DNA from: Biscogniauxia marginata | Taxonomy: Eukaryota > Ascomycota > Sordariomycetes > Xylariales > Xylariaceae | Direction: 5' to 3' | Assembly (NCBI GenBank): GCA_022695795.1 | Contig: MU404145.1 | Coordinates: forward strand, 106,230 to 170,229 | DNA length: 64,000 bases | Shown: positions 10,937-24,023 of the stretch, piece after piece | Layout: each line of letters begins with the position of its first letter | Position numbering within the stretch: the first letter of the stretch is position 1 | Made by a program: the position numbers and the translations under genes | Notes under the pieces: model-generated | The model's database searches: none | What the model was told of the DNA's origin: nothing | What the model saw: the letters and a program-made list of their open reading frames with translations, nothing else

Positions 10937-13900
10937 TCATAACGCGGCAGTCGTTGTGATTATGGATCCATTGGGGGGATGTGATGCCTCCAGGTCTGTT
11001 GAATTTGGCTGGGCATTTGCATCGACGTCTCGACTTCCGATAGTAGGGCTACCCTTCTCGGGTGTTGATTTTCTGGATAGAGACGCCGTTTCGGGCTCCT
11101 CGGGGATGGTAGCGAATTTCTTAAGGACTTGTTTGAGGGCTGGCCGACGTATCGGTTTACTGAGGAACTCGTCCATCCCGGATTCCATGCAACTTTTGAC
11201 GTTACTCTCGTCCGCGAAGGCCGTCAGGGCGACAATAGGAGCCGAGTAACCCATCTCCCTAATCAGGCGCGTGCTCTGCAGACCGTCGACATTGGGCATC
11301 TGAATATCCATAAAGATAAGGTCAAAGTTATGGTTGTTCTCCATGTTTTCTTTAACTAGGTCGTATGCTTCCTGTCCATCCTTGGCGATCGTCACGTCGT
11401 AAACGTCTTCGAGCTTCAGCATCCGGCTGACAACTTCAATATTCGTAGGGTTGTCTTCTGCAACAAGAACTCTCAACTTTCCGTCCTTTTTATGTGCTGC
11501 CGCTATCTCTGCTGCCTTCAGTTGATCTTCCGGGGTCGGCTTGGGCCCTGCTTTGGGATTTGCAGCAAAGAAAGGCTGGCTTAACCCGATAAGACGTGGT
11601 TGTTGGTCAAGAACACTAGCTTTGGCTTCTGCAGTAGCCTGCGTTAGTGACGTCCTCCGGTTATCTCCTTCCGCCGAGCCAACACTAGGAGGCCGCGATT
11701 TGAGGCTGCTTGATGCGGTACTCGAAGGTCTATCCTTCGTGTACTTAAGTGGGATGTACATGGTGAACGTGGAACCGACACCAATCGCGCTCTTCAATCC
11801 AATTGTGCCTCCCATCAAGGTCGCTAGCTGTTGACAAATGCTCAGTCCTAGACCTGTACCACCGAATTTCTTGCTAAGGCCAAGATCTCCCTGAACGAAC
11901 GGCTCAAAAATGCGCTGCTGCATATAGTCTGGAATGCCAGGGCCGCTGTCCTCGACTTCAAATTCGAACATGAACGATTTTGAATTTGGCGGGGGCGGCG
12001 TCGGAGACCTCTCATGCACGTAAACATGCGGTGCCATCTTCGGCTCCATTGGATTAATTGACAACGCAGTGCCAACCTTATGCTGAGGCTGGGGCGTCGA
12101 TAAGTCCTTGGAATTCGTGGAGTGATTTGAACCCGAACCTATCCGATTGCGAGATCTCCCTGCACGATTCGACCCAGTCTTCGAAAACGACGAAGTCCTA
12201 CTACCTTCATCGGCTGGCTGCTCAACCTCTCCCAAGCACTTGATCCGCACAGAAACTTTGCCTTCGGGTGGTGTAAATTTGAGACTGTTGCTCACAAGAT
12301 TAATCAAGACTTGTAAGATTCTGTGTTGGTCGCCCCATAGACACATGTCCTTCAGTCGACCGGCCCCTTGGGGTCCAATCGCCGGCAGCCTTCCGTCTAG
12401 GCTCGTTCGTTCAGGACTCCGGCCTGGATCCCAATCGGTACTTAGGAAAGTAACCGAAAAACTGATTCGACCCTCTCGCACCTGCTTGTCGAAAATAGTT
12501 AATATTTGCGACCGGATGTCCCCCAATCGAAATTCTCTTTCCTCCAGGTTCAGTTGCTGGCCGATCTGGTTCTTAGAGAAACTGAGTAGATCCTCCAGTA
12601 GGTGAAATAGTAAGTCACCAGACTTGTAGAGGGTCTTCAAGGATTGTTTGATCCGAGCGATGTCCTCTTCCTCCATGCAAACTGCCGCCATACCTAGAAT
12701 TCCGTTCAGGGGCGTCTTAAGCTCGTGTGAGATATTGGCAATGAACAAGGTTTTGCTCTCGTTAGCGGCCTCGGCTGCCTTCTTGCTGATCTCTAACTCG
12801 CGGGTTCGCTCCGCAACCTTGTCCTCTGTAACAATGTAGGTTAGTAAGTAATTTTCACTCATAGGAGACGATATACCGATTATGTGGAGGTAATAAGGTG
12901 TATCTTTTGAGATCATGAAATAGGCCACCCAAATTAAGAGCAAGAAGCAAGGTTAAAATGATTTGAGAGATAACCCACCTAAGGATGTGTACTGTCGGAG
13001 GAGCTCATCACTCATCTCGTTGAATGTCGTAGTCAACTCCGTCAGCTCGTCTGTGATGTAGTGTTTGCGATCTTTGACCTTCCCGGGGATCTTGAAAACC
13101 CGCCTCCGAGGATCGCTGTCATGCTCTGAAGCAGCAAATCTCGATTGTGCATTTTTACGGACTAGCTTCCTGAGCTGGACAAAGACTCCCTTCTCCGTCT
13201 TGCTAGCCATGATATCAGGCGAATGATGTTCCTCGTCCTCATACTCGACGTCGTCCATGTAGGCTTCTGCATAACCGGGAGGAGCAATGGATTTCTCCGT
13301 CGCAGCTTTCAGTTTCCGGATAGGCAGCACGCTTAGATGGGCACACGGGATGACGAGGAGGAGTATGAGGCCAGCCGTCCCGAAAACACAGCCTAAGAGT
13401 ATATTCTGGAGAGTGTTAATCGGGATGTAGGCCTCGGCCCTCTCTTGTTCAACAATAAGCGTCCAGTTCACCAGGATGGTCTGGGGTCGGGCATAGCCAA
13501 CGGCAACAGCGATGCCTTGTTCATTGGTAGTAGAAAGCATACTGCTGGCATTGTTTACAGCAGGATTTCTGCGGGTAAAGGCTCTATACGCCGCATTATA
13601 AGCGCTGACCTTGAAAGGGGCAGTGTAACTCCCAGACACATAATTATGTAGCGTGTGCCTGTCGGTCTTACCAGGCATTGGGCGCGGCGGCAGCACAAAT
13701 TGAACATCCACGTTTGAAAAGTTTCTTGCCGCATCATGAGTCGAGTTCGCTGGCAAGTTATATCTACTGAATCGATTCCAACCGGTAGCGGGTCCGATGA
13801 GCAACACAGTCCCGGTGGCGCCCAGTCCTTCCTGAGACGCAACTATACTAATCAGGGCTGAAGCTTCGGCAACAACGGTCATATATCCTAGGATTACGTT

Positions 13901-14590
13901 CCGTTGGTAGTTCGACCTTATCGGAAGCGTCATGGAGACGAGAGCAAAGGTTTCATTGATGACTAGCGGTCCTAGTATGAGACCGTTAACACCCGAATCG
14001 ACTCGTATATCCGGGAAAGGCCTAGCAATGACAGCTGTTTGATCCGGTTCGAGCGGGTCGGGATCTGAAGAGTTATAGTAGGTCAGGTTGGGGAAGAGTC
14101 CGCTAGGGTAGCCGAAGGCGTCATTTCCGAGATAGATATCAGATCCATTCGGTGCCTTGTACGGCAATAGGATTTCGGTGATATCGTCCCCGGTGACACT
14201 GAGAAGACCGGAATTATCGCCGCCGGTCTCGTTTCGCGAGTAGAGCCTCGCCTGTAAGAGATTGGTGTTGCTTCCGGCATTGAGAGCGCTCCTGAGATCG
14301 ACGGCGGCTTCATCCCAATTCCCAGCGGAGGTATTGCCGTGATAGTAGGTTCTGAGGGCGTCCTGAATAAGCAATCGCGTGGATATGGTGTAGCAAGTTG
14401 TCTGGATGAGCTCGATCTGGGAGGAGACCTGGGCGGCCTTGAGGGAGGCGGCCAGAGAAAGACCGTCGTTCGCAACGCCAACGACGAAGTTATTGACGTA
14501 TATCCAGGTTGGTATCGAAACGATAGCCAGGGCGAGTAAGACGGCGAACAGCACCAGAGCCGCCAACTGCTCTCGGATGGCGATCCTCAT
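10937..14590 (-). CDS. SLN1: SLN1-type hybrid histidine kinase
   Basis: Plasma-membrane osmosensor of the class VI fungal hybrid kinases, start of the multistep phosphorelay (Sln1-Ypd1-Ssk1/Skn7) feeding the HOG MAPK pathway. Two exons, 12979-14590 and 10937-12825; the 153-nt intron restores QYTSLEDKVAERTRELE across the joint, giving 1166 residues. Order of parts: first membrane segment (about 11-33), a large extracellular sensor with many N-glycosylation sequons, second membrane segment (about 395-420), a linker/HAMP-like region, coiled coil, HisKA with the phospho-accepting His in ANISHELKTPLNG (about H571), the HATPase with NLVSNSLKF, EVEDSGPGIP and GGTGLGLSI, and a receiver domain VLVAEDN...FMDIQMPN with the phospho-Asp near 1044 and the Lys in FLSKP. 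All key residues are present, so it should be active. Confidence 0.95.
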
Positions 14591-17500
14591 GATTCTAGGC
14601 TAGAACTAGAGATATGAAGGCGGCTTTGACGTATACATTCTCTAGGGCCGGCCGGGTGGCCGAGCTCTATAGAAGATCGGAAGAAGAGGGGGATTGTAAC
14701 TCGGAAGCTAAGCAGGGCGCAGGGATGGAAGGCAGATGCCGTGCAGGTGACCGATGGAGATTCGCCGGCTACGCGGGACGACGTGGTACGGCAGAAGGAC
14801 TGCCCTAATGTCGATGTCGTGTGAGGATCGTGGAAGGTGGTGGTGGGTGTTACCAAAGGTGAATCTAAATCCCGTACGATGCGAATGGCGCCGCGTCGAG
14901 GTGCAGCGAAGGGAACAAGACAAGGCCAACAGAGAAAGAAGAGCTACTAGGTAGGTATACCGGCAGCAGGTGGTAAGACTAGCCAGAGCTGGGTTGGAGG
15001 AACAGAGGAATAATGGACTATTAGTTATGCTACGGTGCGCCAAGAGTCTGTAGCAATTGGATCAGTAGGTGCTGGGAAAATTGTCCAGACAGGTCTGTTC
15101 CGGGGGGGTTGCCAAGGGTGTTGGCTGGTGAGAGTGGCTCCCCATCTGTCTCTATTTGGCGATAGCGGAGGAACATGGATGACAAGGCCCAAGCTAGCTT
15201 CTGTACATGGCTCGGGGCTTGGAGTAGTGACTCGCGATGGTTGCCTCGCGATGGGTTGTCTCGCGACGGATGTCTCGACCTGACGCGCGATCTGTAGAAT
15301 GGGTCCCTGCTAGCAGAACAGAAGAGAATCCACATCAATTGTTGCCATGTCGGTGTTGATGATTGACTGAAGAGATAGATACCGACTGCCGGGCTGTCCT
15401 GGAGGCTCTACATGTGAAGACACGACAAGAGGGAAGGACGATTGATCGGCAAACGATGGGGGCCGACGTTGGTGTAAGTAAACCAAAACCAAAATCAGAT
15501 TGCAAATCCGGAGACGCACAACCTTAACCCCCCTAGGGAAACGTGCATTCGGCTCGGCGAAGCTAAATCGACCCGCTTTGGCGCGAAGGAGGAGCGAGAC
15601 AAACCCACTAGTCAGTACCTACGTTCTAGGTAGCTAACCTTAGTAGGTAGTCTACATAGAAATAAGGCGTAGGTATGCAATACATAGGTACGTACATAGG
15701 TAGGTAAATTAGATAAATAGGAGAAGCCCATCCCCCCCCCTAAAAGAGAAGAGAATTGTAAGGAAGGGGAAAAAGAAAAGAAGAAGAAGAAAGAATCTCG
15801 AGTAATGAACCACGCAAGCCACTGAGTAAAAGAAAGAGGGAATGTACTTTCCCATTCGCAGCAACCTGCATTGAATACAAAATTTAGCTACTCGCTAATT
15901 GGGCACCAGGGCCTATCCCGGCATGTCGGGGGCGGGCCATGAATGTGCACCTGTGGCCTGAACATCAGCTCGGGTGGGTCGTTAGAACCAGATCTAGACC
16001 CGAAATCTCACTCCTGCTTCCGTTGCACAGAGAAAAAGTCAGGCCGCCCCGATTTTTCCTACCCCATGTGGCATAAATTCCACTCCAACTTGGTGGTTCC
16101 TTTCCGCTGTAAATCCTCCGATCGTTCCATACCCTAGCCTACAAAAACTTGTATCTACCTCCTATTGGTACCTGTACAAGAGATCCTCAAGATCGTAGAT
16201 TCTATCGCGATCGCCCTTTTTGTATTCTCTTCGCCCCGTGTGCTGCTCGTTATATGGAGCCTCGCTTCTCCTCTATACTTCAATGCATACCTAGGTATAA
16301 TGCTATTAACTTACCTACCTAAACCAAGCATGTAATCCGTAGGTCAGCCCATCTATCCGTAGTTGAGTTGCATTATTAATTAGTCCCTAACTAAGTTAAC
16401 TAATCATTCGATTTGTCTTTAAGTTATATATTTGGGTCGACAATCCACGAGCCGGTCATTTTAGCCCTTAGTTAATGCGGGATTATCTTACCACCTAACG
16501 TACGAAAATAACGAGGAAGAGAATGAAAGAAAAGAAAAACCACAACGCCAGATCGACAAACTTTCAGCCGGTGAAGAAGAAAAATATAACAGACAGCCTC
16601 CTTTTCACATCACCATTATTGGTAAAGGGTCGTTTCTTGTCGCATTGACATGATACAAGATGACGACGCTCGGTCTGTAAGACAGTCTGACCACCAACTC
16701 CTGTAACTGGCTGCGTCTATAATCTGTATTATAGCTCGTTCTTCGCTCTATCTCTCTCTTTCTCTATTCTACTATTGTATATATACCAACTCATCTCCTC
16801 GTCATTTTTATTTCGTTACCCCGAGTTATAACTTACATATCAGTCATACACTATTTATACACATTACACCTTACCTAGGTATATACTGTATTACACGTCT
16901 TCAAATTATATACTACCATGTAAAACGAGGTAGGTAATCTGTTCATATCTGATCTTATCCATGTATACGTATAATCTATGACTTATATCTCGTGCCGTAC
17001 ACGTATCATTTTGCCCATATTAGGCACTTTATTTGCACTTCTCCCTCTTCCTCTCTTCGCCCCTTCGGCTTCGGCCTCGGTGGAGCTTCTCGCGTGCGGC
17101 CGGAGGCAAAAGTCCTGCGGGCGCAACCGGATATCGAGTTTTCTTGGCAAATCGATCTGTTTCAGCCTTTCATCTTTTTGGTTCCGTGACGAGATCCGGT
17201 GACCCTCCTCTCCGCTCCCCGCTACAACCCGCTCCTCCACCCCTCTTACGGCAACACCATTTCCCCATAGTCAGATTAAAACTTGCGATCGTGGTGTTGT
17301 TTATACGTTTCTTCCGGACAAGCCAAGTCACGTCAAGTTCAACCCGTAATAAGCATCGACGGCGATCAACCTCGTCAGCTGCCCACCTGTAACACAAGTA
17401 GGGCTCGGCAGTCCGATGCTCGGATAATTCGCATCGTGGCTTTGATCTTCGGGATTTTTGATCGAGTGTCACACAGCGTAATAGCGGTCTCGGAGTTTGT

Positions 17501-17698
17501 GCTTCGTCGCGGAACAAAGCCCCGGGAATCCCGTGGCAAACCAGGCACTTGTGCCGTTTTGATGTGAAGTCGTCTCGGCAATAGACCTCGCGGTAATAAA
17601 CCCCGCTGCGCCTGTTGATACCTTCACGTTTCCAGGTCATAGGCCGTTTGCCTCGAAAGTACGCTATGTGATCCTAGCTAGAGAGGTAAGTTCTGGGG
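14591..17698. other. Long upstream region of the SLN1-type gene
   Basis: About 3.1 kb between the kinase start and the DUF6536 stop, both genes on the minus strand. Contents: an imperfect TCGCGA tandem array (15231-15277), many TAGGTA/ACCTAGGT words between 14949 and 16930, and purine-rich stretches near 15720-15800. Short open frames at 16980-17640 show no family signal. It probably contains a long 5' leader of the kinase mRNA plus the 3' UTR of the next gene. Confidence 0.5.
15231..15277 (+). repeat. Imperfect tandem array of CTCGCGA-containing units
   Basis: Three successive 14-15 nt units beginning CTCGCGATGG, CTCGCGATGGG and CTCGCGACGG, then a partial fourth CTCGACC, 0.64-0.69 kb upstream of the kinase start codon. 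The TCGCGA core is self-complementary, so the array could be a cluster of binding sites. Confidence 0.6.
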
Positions 17699-20600
17699 TC
17701 ACGCGTAAAACCGCCCCGCCACAGGCGATGAGACCTTATCCTCCTCTACTCCGAATCCGAGGTGCTCCACTGGGCCGTCGCCGTCGTACTCGGTGCACCA
17801 TTCTGGTGGCATCTCGATGACACCCCAGCGGAGTTCACTCCGCGCCAGCCGCCCAAACGAGCCTTCTTCACCGCCGTTTTCAGAGTCCTCCCGCTGCTCT
17901 GCTTCTGCGTCGTCCTCATCGTCCTGGCTGATGAGCTGTCTCGAAGAGGACATAGAGTGTTGGGATAACTCTCGCGTCCCTAGTGTCTGCATCTCGAACA
18001 TGGCTGGGTGCCTGTTGCCGTTCGGCGGTCCGCTCATGTCATATCCTTCTTCCGCAGGGCTGCCAGGCCGGACCGGCATGTAAGGAGACGGTGGGAGTTG
18101 GAAACTGGGTGAGGTTGGACTATCCAGAAGAGTCGGTTTACTTACGGCATACGACATCTTTGACGGATGGCAGGCCGCCGAGAGGGCCAGAGAATTGCTC
18201 CCGGGATTGTTGATGTTAGACGGCAGACGCTTTAGGCTGAGCATCGGTGGAATAAATATCAAGACGATAGATACTACCATCATGACTAGGAGCGACAGAG
18301 TTGAGTAACCAACCGCGATGGCTGTGTTGCTAGGTAAACTAGGATCGGCTTTCGTAGACTCCAAAAAGTCATCCGTTCCGTAGTAGCCTAAGATGGTGTT
18401 AGCTTAGGTAGGCCCTAACAACTCCTCGGCTCTTTCTTTCCACAGGACGGAAGAATAGCTCACCTCCGATAGACACGAAGACGTAGATCGTGTTAGAGAG
18501 CAGCCAGTGAAGAAATATGCTAACCGCGATGAGCGGTAAACTATACTTGTAAGGCAACTGGAGCCTATATGTAGAGTATTGTTTGCCCTAGAAGGTCAGT
18601 GTTACCACCTACGCTGTCTACTGATTTCTGCGGCGTATATACATACCTTGGGGCTAGTCACTCGTAAGGGGTGATACCCGTCACTAAACAAGGCCCACTC
18701 TCTCGCCATTTGGAGGCGGGTGAACAGGTTGTTGTACTATAATTACCGGGTTAGCACTCGTTATTTTATGTATTGGGCAGTCCGACTAGGATAATCAGAA
18801 TATCCAAAATACGTTTTACGAATATATAAGCCCCCAAGGCGAGCATAGCAGCTAGCCAATGAGACACTCGGAAAGGGGGCAAGTTACGAAGAGGAGGGGG
18901 TTATTTCTTACAGCTAAATAGCAGAACGAAAGCAAAAGTTGCGGGCTATTCGCAAGTAAGACCGCTTCGGTGAGCGAAAAAGCCAACGGAATAAACGAAT
19001 TTCCATCACTTTCGAAAAATTCACCGGTTCTATCAGGGCCTTGTAGTCAATACTCCTGGATTGCGGTAGTGGCTTTTCTGATAAATTAAAAAGGACTTAC
19101 AAGTTGCCGTTAGTCTGATATGCGTTATAAAAGAACCCTACGATGATTGCGATTCCGCACAGGAATAGCAGATAGCTCGTTACCCATACGGATACGGGAA
19201 CAGCCGAAGCCCGCCGCTTCTGGGAGGTGGTATCCCACTGCCGCGGGCCCGGAAGCACGAACGCGCGCTTCGACCTCATCGCCTTCCGGATCTCCTCTTG
19301 GCCGACCGTGCACAGCCCTGCCGTTACGCGGTCGGGCTTCTCGATGAACGAGGCCATAGCGTCTCCCAAGGTGACAAGCGGGGTCTGGTTACGGCGGCTA
19401 AGGACAACTGTGACCACTATGGCGGTGATGGTTTTCACGACCACACAGATGGTAACGCCGATCAGCAAGGTGGGCGACAAGGCAATATCTACAAAATCAG
19501 AATCAACGATGCCTATACTTATAACACAATATCCCATCTGATTTGGTTGGGAAAGTACCTAGCCATAGTCTTGTTTAAGCGAGGCAGTATTGGTGCTTTT
19601 TGATGGGAAGAAAGGTCACTCACGGCAGACATTCTCAAGCGGCTCCACGAGACAGTAGTTGACAGAAATGTTGTAGGAGCCGGGCTGGAGACCTGATGTC
19701 GTCACATTATACACATTTAGGCTCTCTGGGTCGAGATCATCTTCTTCTGATGGGACCAGGCTTCGGTTGACAATGTTAAGTACGAATTCAAAGTCCGAGA
19801 AAAATGGATAATGCCAACCATAGTTGTAGAAATCCTCTGTGCTCAACCCGCCTAAGCCAAGTGCCGAATTGCATTCATTATAGCAGTGAGTCCGTTCACC
19901 ATTCGTATGCTGTGCAGTCATACTGCATTGAGCGTCGAAGAACAGATTATTCGGGGTGTCCGCGGGCACGTAGCGATCCCAGAATTCAGTCTCGTTGTCC
20001 ATGAGGTGCCATATATCGTTTCGGAACTGTAGCAAATTAATATCCACCTTCGTAGTTGAATTAAGAGAGCACATTAGAGGCAGATACGTCTTGTTAACTG
20101 TATAATGCCAACATCTGATATCTACCTAGAGACTTCAACTTTGGTGACGGGGTGAACCAGAAAGGGGTATAAGTTGGACAAAATACTAACCCAGCCATCG
20201 GGCTTCTCGGCTACCAAAACCACATCGCGGTATTTCTTTAGCCCTTGGCAGTCTAGATATTCCGATACGCAATCTTTGACTTCAAGTCTCTCCCAGTTGC
20301 CCGAGCTTCTAGCGGCGGCTGATATGTTTAAAACTGCTGGGGATTGCTTGTAATCGTAATCTGATATGTTAATGCTACTTCCGTAGCCAAGCTGGGGAGA
20401 GTAACTGGAGTACCCAAATACTGTGCCCATTCTAGTTCCATCGGCATACGCTCGAGCAGCATCATCGGAAACTAAACCAGGAATTGCTAAGCTGGCCCCC
20501 GGGGGGAAGAAAGCGCCGCCGTGGGTGAAAGCCTCAGAAGCGATCGTGAGGTGATAGTCAGATTCGCGGTGGTCTGTCTCGAAAATGGTCGAGTTGAAAA

Positions 20601-21375
20601 CGAGGTGAATAGGGATGGAGCTGAGTAGGAGAACTATCCAGCAGCAAGTCTTGAACTTTGAGACTCGAAACGCGTTGCGGACCGAAGGGACGCCAATGCC
20701 CATCCAGGACCCGCTGAAGTGAGCAGCATTGACTTCTTCCCTCGACGGTGAGTTCAAAACCTGCATGAAGAAATTACTCGATGCGAGCCTGTAACTCGAG
20801 TTAATACCTGTGAGGGTTGGGGAGACTACGGAAGGGGCACCATGTCTAGAAATAAGGAGGGTTATATGATATAAACGGAAAAGGGGGTGAAGGGGCTGAC
20901 TGTTCAAGCCACCCACACTGTTGACTAACGGCATGATAAGACGAGGCAATAATTTATGCCCTTTCATAGGAAATTAATGGCCTCTATCTCCAATAGCCAC
21001 ACCAGAAAAGGGGATGAGGATTGGAATTCTTTTTAAGAAAAAGAGTATTACTCACTACAGACCAATTAGTTAGATATGGACGAACGTAAGATGACTACCG
21101 AGGATGTAGAAGGTCCAGCTTAGTCTACTTACCACGAGCGTGGAAACAATATTAATGAGCAAATGCAGTGCAAGATTGATGCCGCCGACCTGGCCGACCT
21201 CGCAATCGCCGTCGTAGAAGAAGAGCGCCTCCTGTGTGCCGCGCGAGCAGACCACTACCAGGCACGACACCAGCGCCACCGACATGACGACGAGGACGGT
21301 GCAGTTGACCTTGGCGGCTTGCTTCCAGCCGGTGGATTTGCCGGACCGCGAGCCCCAGAAGTTGAGAGAATCCAT
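17699..21375 (-). CDS. DUF6536 fungal multi-pass membrane protein
   Basis: Large fungal integral membrane protein of unknown role. Exons traced on the minus strand: 21133-21375, one ending at 20191 (starting near 20790-20810), 19624-20125, 19101-19488, 18912-19029, 18647-18736, 18464-18587 and 17699-18387; all but the first joint are GT-AG with matching phase. Hallmarks in order: GWKQAAKVNC with the first membrane helix, LFFYDGDCEVGQVGGINLALH and LLINIVST, ASSNFFMQVLNSPSREEVNA, WMGIGVPSVRN, LLSSIPIHLVFNS, then an extracellular Cys-rich region, SPTLLIGV, and late membrane segments with ANSPQLLLSFCYLA, NLFTRLQMAREW and LPYKYSLPL. The C-terminal 180 residues are polar, acidic and probably cytosolic. 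The exon 1/exon 2 joint is unsolved: the obvious GTAAGT donor (phase 0) does not match the phase of the nearby TTACAG acceptor. Possible explanations are a micro-exon, a different site, or a base error. Confidence 0.82.
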
Positions 21376-23081
21376 CTCGGCGTCGCCCTCGTCTATGACT
21401 GACTAACGGACAGACGCAATTATGGCCACGCTGTCCTTCCTCTAGTCGCCCTTTATCATTCGATTGCTGGCATTGTTGATCTCCCTATTGTAGGTAGAGA
21501 GGTAACAAGTAAGTTTTAGTGAGGTTGGAAGGGGAAGAATCACGGAATGATCGGACGTGGGCCCCCTAAATCGTGGAAGGATCCTATCAGTGCTGAGGTG
21601 CCTGCTGCTATTCGACGCGTTTCCTGAAATCATTTTAACCTAGTCATATCCCTTGTTATTGGGGGGCGATCTGCAATACATATGTGCCTGTTTTGGTATC
21701 TTTCAGCCTCTCCGGGGCCCCCGGCAGATGTGATGTCATAGTCACGATGCTGATTTGCTGCGGTTGGAATGAAGCTATAAAAGTTCTGCGGCACAGCAGT
21801 CTTATTGCATGTGGATATCGAATTTGTCAAGGTTGATTGGCACTAAGTCCTCTGAATGCTGGGAGCGCTACCAGTGTTGCGAGGCTAAATGTGTATTTAT
21901 AATACTATATATATCCAGCATTGCGTACACCTATCACATCACTAAAAAGGACCGGGTGCTTTGGATATAGTAAAGCGCTAGTAGTGTCTGAGACGGCCGT
22001 GGGCGGCGCATGCAGCCACCTTCATGCGAGTCGACCTACTCAAAGAAGCCGAATGTGGGTTGTAAGGATGATGGAGATGTCAATAGCTATACAGAGCCCT
22101 CATCCAATGGCTTTTATACCCGCCACAATGACCCAGTGCCTTCCATACAACATACCTACCTGCCTAGCTGTATGTAGAAGAACATACGACATGGCATTCC
22201 ATGTTAGAAACATAATATTAAAAAAGTTCCAACAACTAACTAGATGCCCATAGTACCTTGAGCTAGGTTTTTAAACCACTTCCAAAACCATCAACGCCTA
22301 TCTTGAGTTCTGATTGTGCCATAATCTCTATAGACGTCTATGCCGGAAATGTCGGTCATAATGGCAGATGATGCCTTTGTCCGGGCATTATAGCAATTAA
22401 ACGACTTCCCTCCTTTTCCGAGCGACATCTCCTCATATTCACGGTCCCTGGTGTTTTTAGGCACCCCATAGGTGCCAAGGCACATTAGCCGCGTAGATAC
22501 GTACAATGACACATGCCTAGAAGGTATCCGGGAGCTGAGCTGCTAGTTTACACAACTACTCGGTCTAAGTGTCTAAGTCCTGGGTCTGCCGAAAAGATGC
22601 CTCAGAACAACAGTACCCCAAAGGAGCTAGATGGAATAGTAGCCACCAAGTCGTTAGGATATCAAGAGCAGGCAAGTAGAGTAGAGCTTGGCCAATTTAA
22701 GCCTGAACTAGTTTCGCCTGGTTGGACTGCCTGAAGTACCGTGTATTAGTAATACTATAGGGGCCATCAACGTTATAATAAAGTGAGAGGGGATGATTTC
22801 AGACAAGTTTGAGAAGATTGGATGCGCGGGTTTTGTCGGCCTTTGCAACCGAAGTGCTGGACGGATATCCAGGTTCAATGGCAGTTCGCTGGCCCCGCAT
22901 GCGTCATCATTCATACAGTCGTATATATATGTACAAATCGAAAGAATGAGACTTACCCTCTCACGGGCTCTAGGCCACTGGTGTGTTACGGCGAGTCCCC
23001 GTCGCTTTGTTCTGTGCCCAGCCGTCGAGACACAAGCCAGAAGACAACTGCAGGCTTGTATGTCTCTCCAGATTGGCGTGC
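21376..23081. other. Intergenic region upstream of the DUF6536 gene
   Basis: About 1.7 kb of ordinary composition. No family, RNA or repeat signal was seen; short open frames at 21920-22250 and 22510-22730 are not supported. Confidence 0.45.
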
Positions 23082-24023
23082 TCATCGCTCGGGTCGGAAC
23101 TTTCCTCGCTTCTCCTTCATTGCCTGGACCTTCCTCTTGTCTTCGTCAAATCTCTTTAGCATTGCGGCTTGTTCTGCCTTTCTCTTCTCCCGCAGTTGGA
23201 AGCGGTAGAAGTCTTGCATTCCGTCCTTCTTCTTCTGCTGCTTATTGAGCATCTTCTGCCTCGCTTCTTCTGCCTCGTTTCGGCTAGCGGGTGCGTTACG
23301 ACCGCCTCGGGTGACAGTTACAAAACCGTCCTCATCTGGCTCATTCCGTAGCTTCTTTGCAAGTTGAATAGCCTCTTCCTCTTTCCTATTAAAGAGGGTG
23401 AAATACGCATCCACTGCGGCTTGAACGACGTCATTGCCCGGATACGATAATCTGTTGTGTTCTCTAAGCCACCGGGAACCCAAGGCCGGAGCCTTATCAT
23501 TAACGCCTTCTCCCCATACGGGATACTTCTGAGACTTTCTCAGCTTCTTCACGGCCTTCAAGACGGACTCGATGCTTTTTTCATCGGCAAATAGGGCCAC
23601 AGCAGAGCTGCCACTCTGATGCAATTGCCTGGTCCAAGTGTCGGGCAGTTCGGCAGCAGCCTCTTCCTTCCTATATTGTAGTTCCTCATCCTCCCTCTTC
23701 CTCTTTTTTTGGAGTTTTGCTAGCCGCTCTACCTGGGCGGGCTCATGCGAAACTTTGGAGGCTTTCTTATCGTGCTCGAAGACGATACTCTCGAATCGAC
23801 CCGCTCCAACGATACTTGCAAACAAAGCTCGAAAATGGGCCTCGGTACTATCAGAAGGGACATTTGTTAAGAAGAGACTCCGGGAATCGTTGGCAGTAAC
23901 TATTTTCGGAACATTGCGACGTAGGTAGAGGTAATGTGTCGCTGGGACTGGATATGATGGGAGAGGAGGAATCGAGATTGGGAGGATGGTGAAGCCATCG
24001 GTGGTGCTTGAATGTTCAGTCAT
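23082..24023 (-). CDS. RRP7: Ribosomal RNA-processing protein 7
   Basis: Nucleolar component of the UTP-C/CURI module, needed for 18S rRNA maturation in the small-subunit processome. Single exon, 313 residues. The N-terminal part is an atypical RNA-recognition fold (HYLYLRRNVP, SRSLFLTNVPSDSTEAHFRA, AVALFADEKSIESVLKAV). A lysine/glutamate-rich linker (about 98-125) follows. The C-terminal Rrp7 domain carries DGFVTVTRGGRN, a basic helix, and the signature DFYRFQLREKRK followed by KRFDEDKRKVQAMKEKRGKFRPER. Length and ends agree with the fungal family. The short upstream region is poly(A)-rich on the plus strand (24125-24153). Confidence 0.93.
   Translation of the reverse strand: MTEHSSTTDGFTILPISIPPLPSYPVPATHYLYLRRNVPKIVTANDSRSLFLTNVPSDSTEAHFRALFASIVGAGRFESIVFEHDKKASKVSHEPAQVERLAKLQKKRKREDEELQYRKEEAAAELPDTWTRQLHQSGSSAVALFADEKSIESVLKAVKKLRKSQKYPVWGEGVNDKAPALGSRWLREHNRLSYPGNDVVQAAVDAYFTLFNRKEEEAIQLAKKLRNEPDEDGFVTVTRGGRNAPASRNEAEEARQKMLNKQQKKKDGMQDFYRFQLREKRKAEQAAMLKRFDEDKRKVQAMKEKRGKFRPER

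Noticed and set aside
14648..14680. tRNA-like D-arm GGGTGGCCGAGC
   Set aside because: No T-arm (GGTTCGA) or acceptor stem follows at a tRNA distance.
14698..14716. CTCGGAAGCTAAGCAGGG, identical to part of animal 5S rRNA
   Set aside because: Only this short stretch matches; flanking bases do not fold as 5S and fungal 5S differs here, so chance likeness.
17170..17640. 156-codon minus-strand frame
   Set aside because: No domain or membrane signal; lies where the DUF6536 3' UTR or kinase upstream region is expected.
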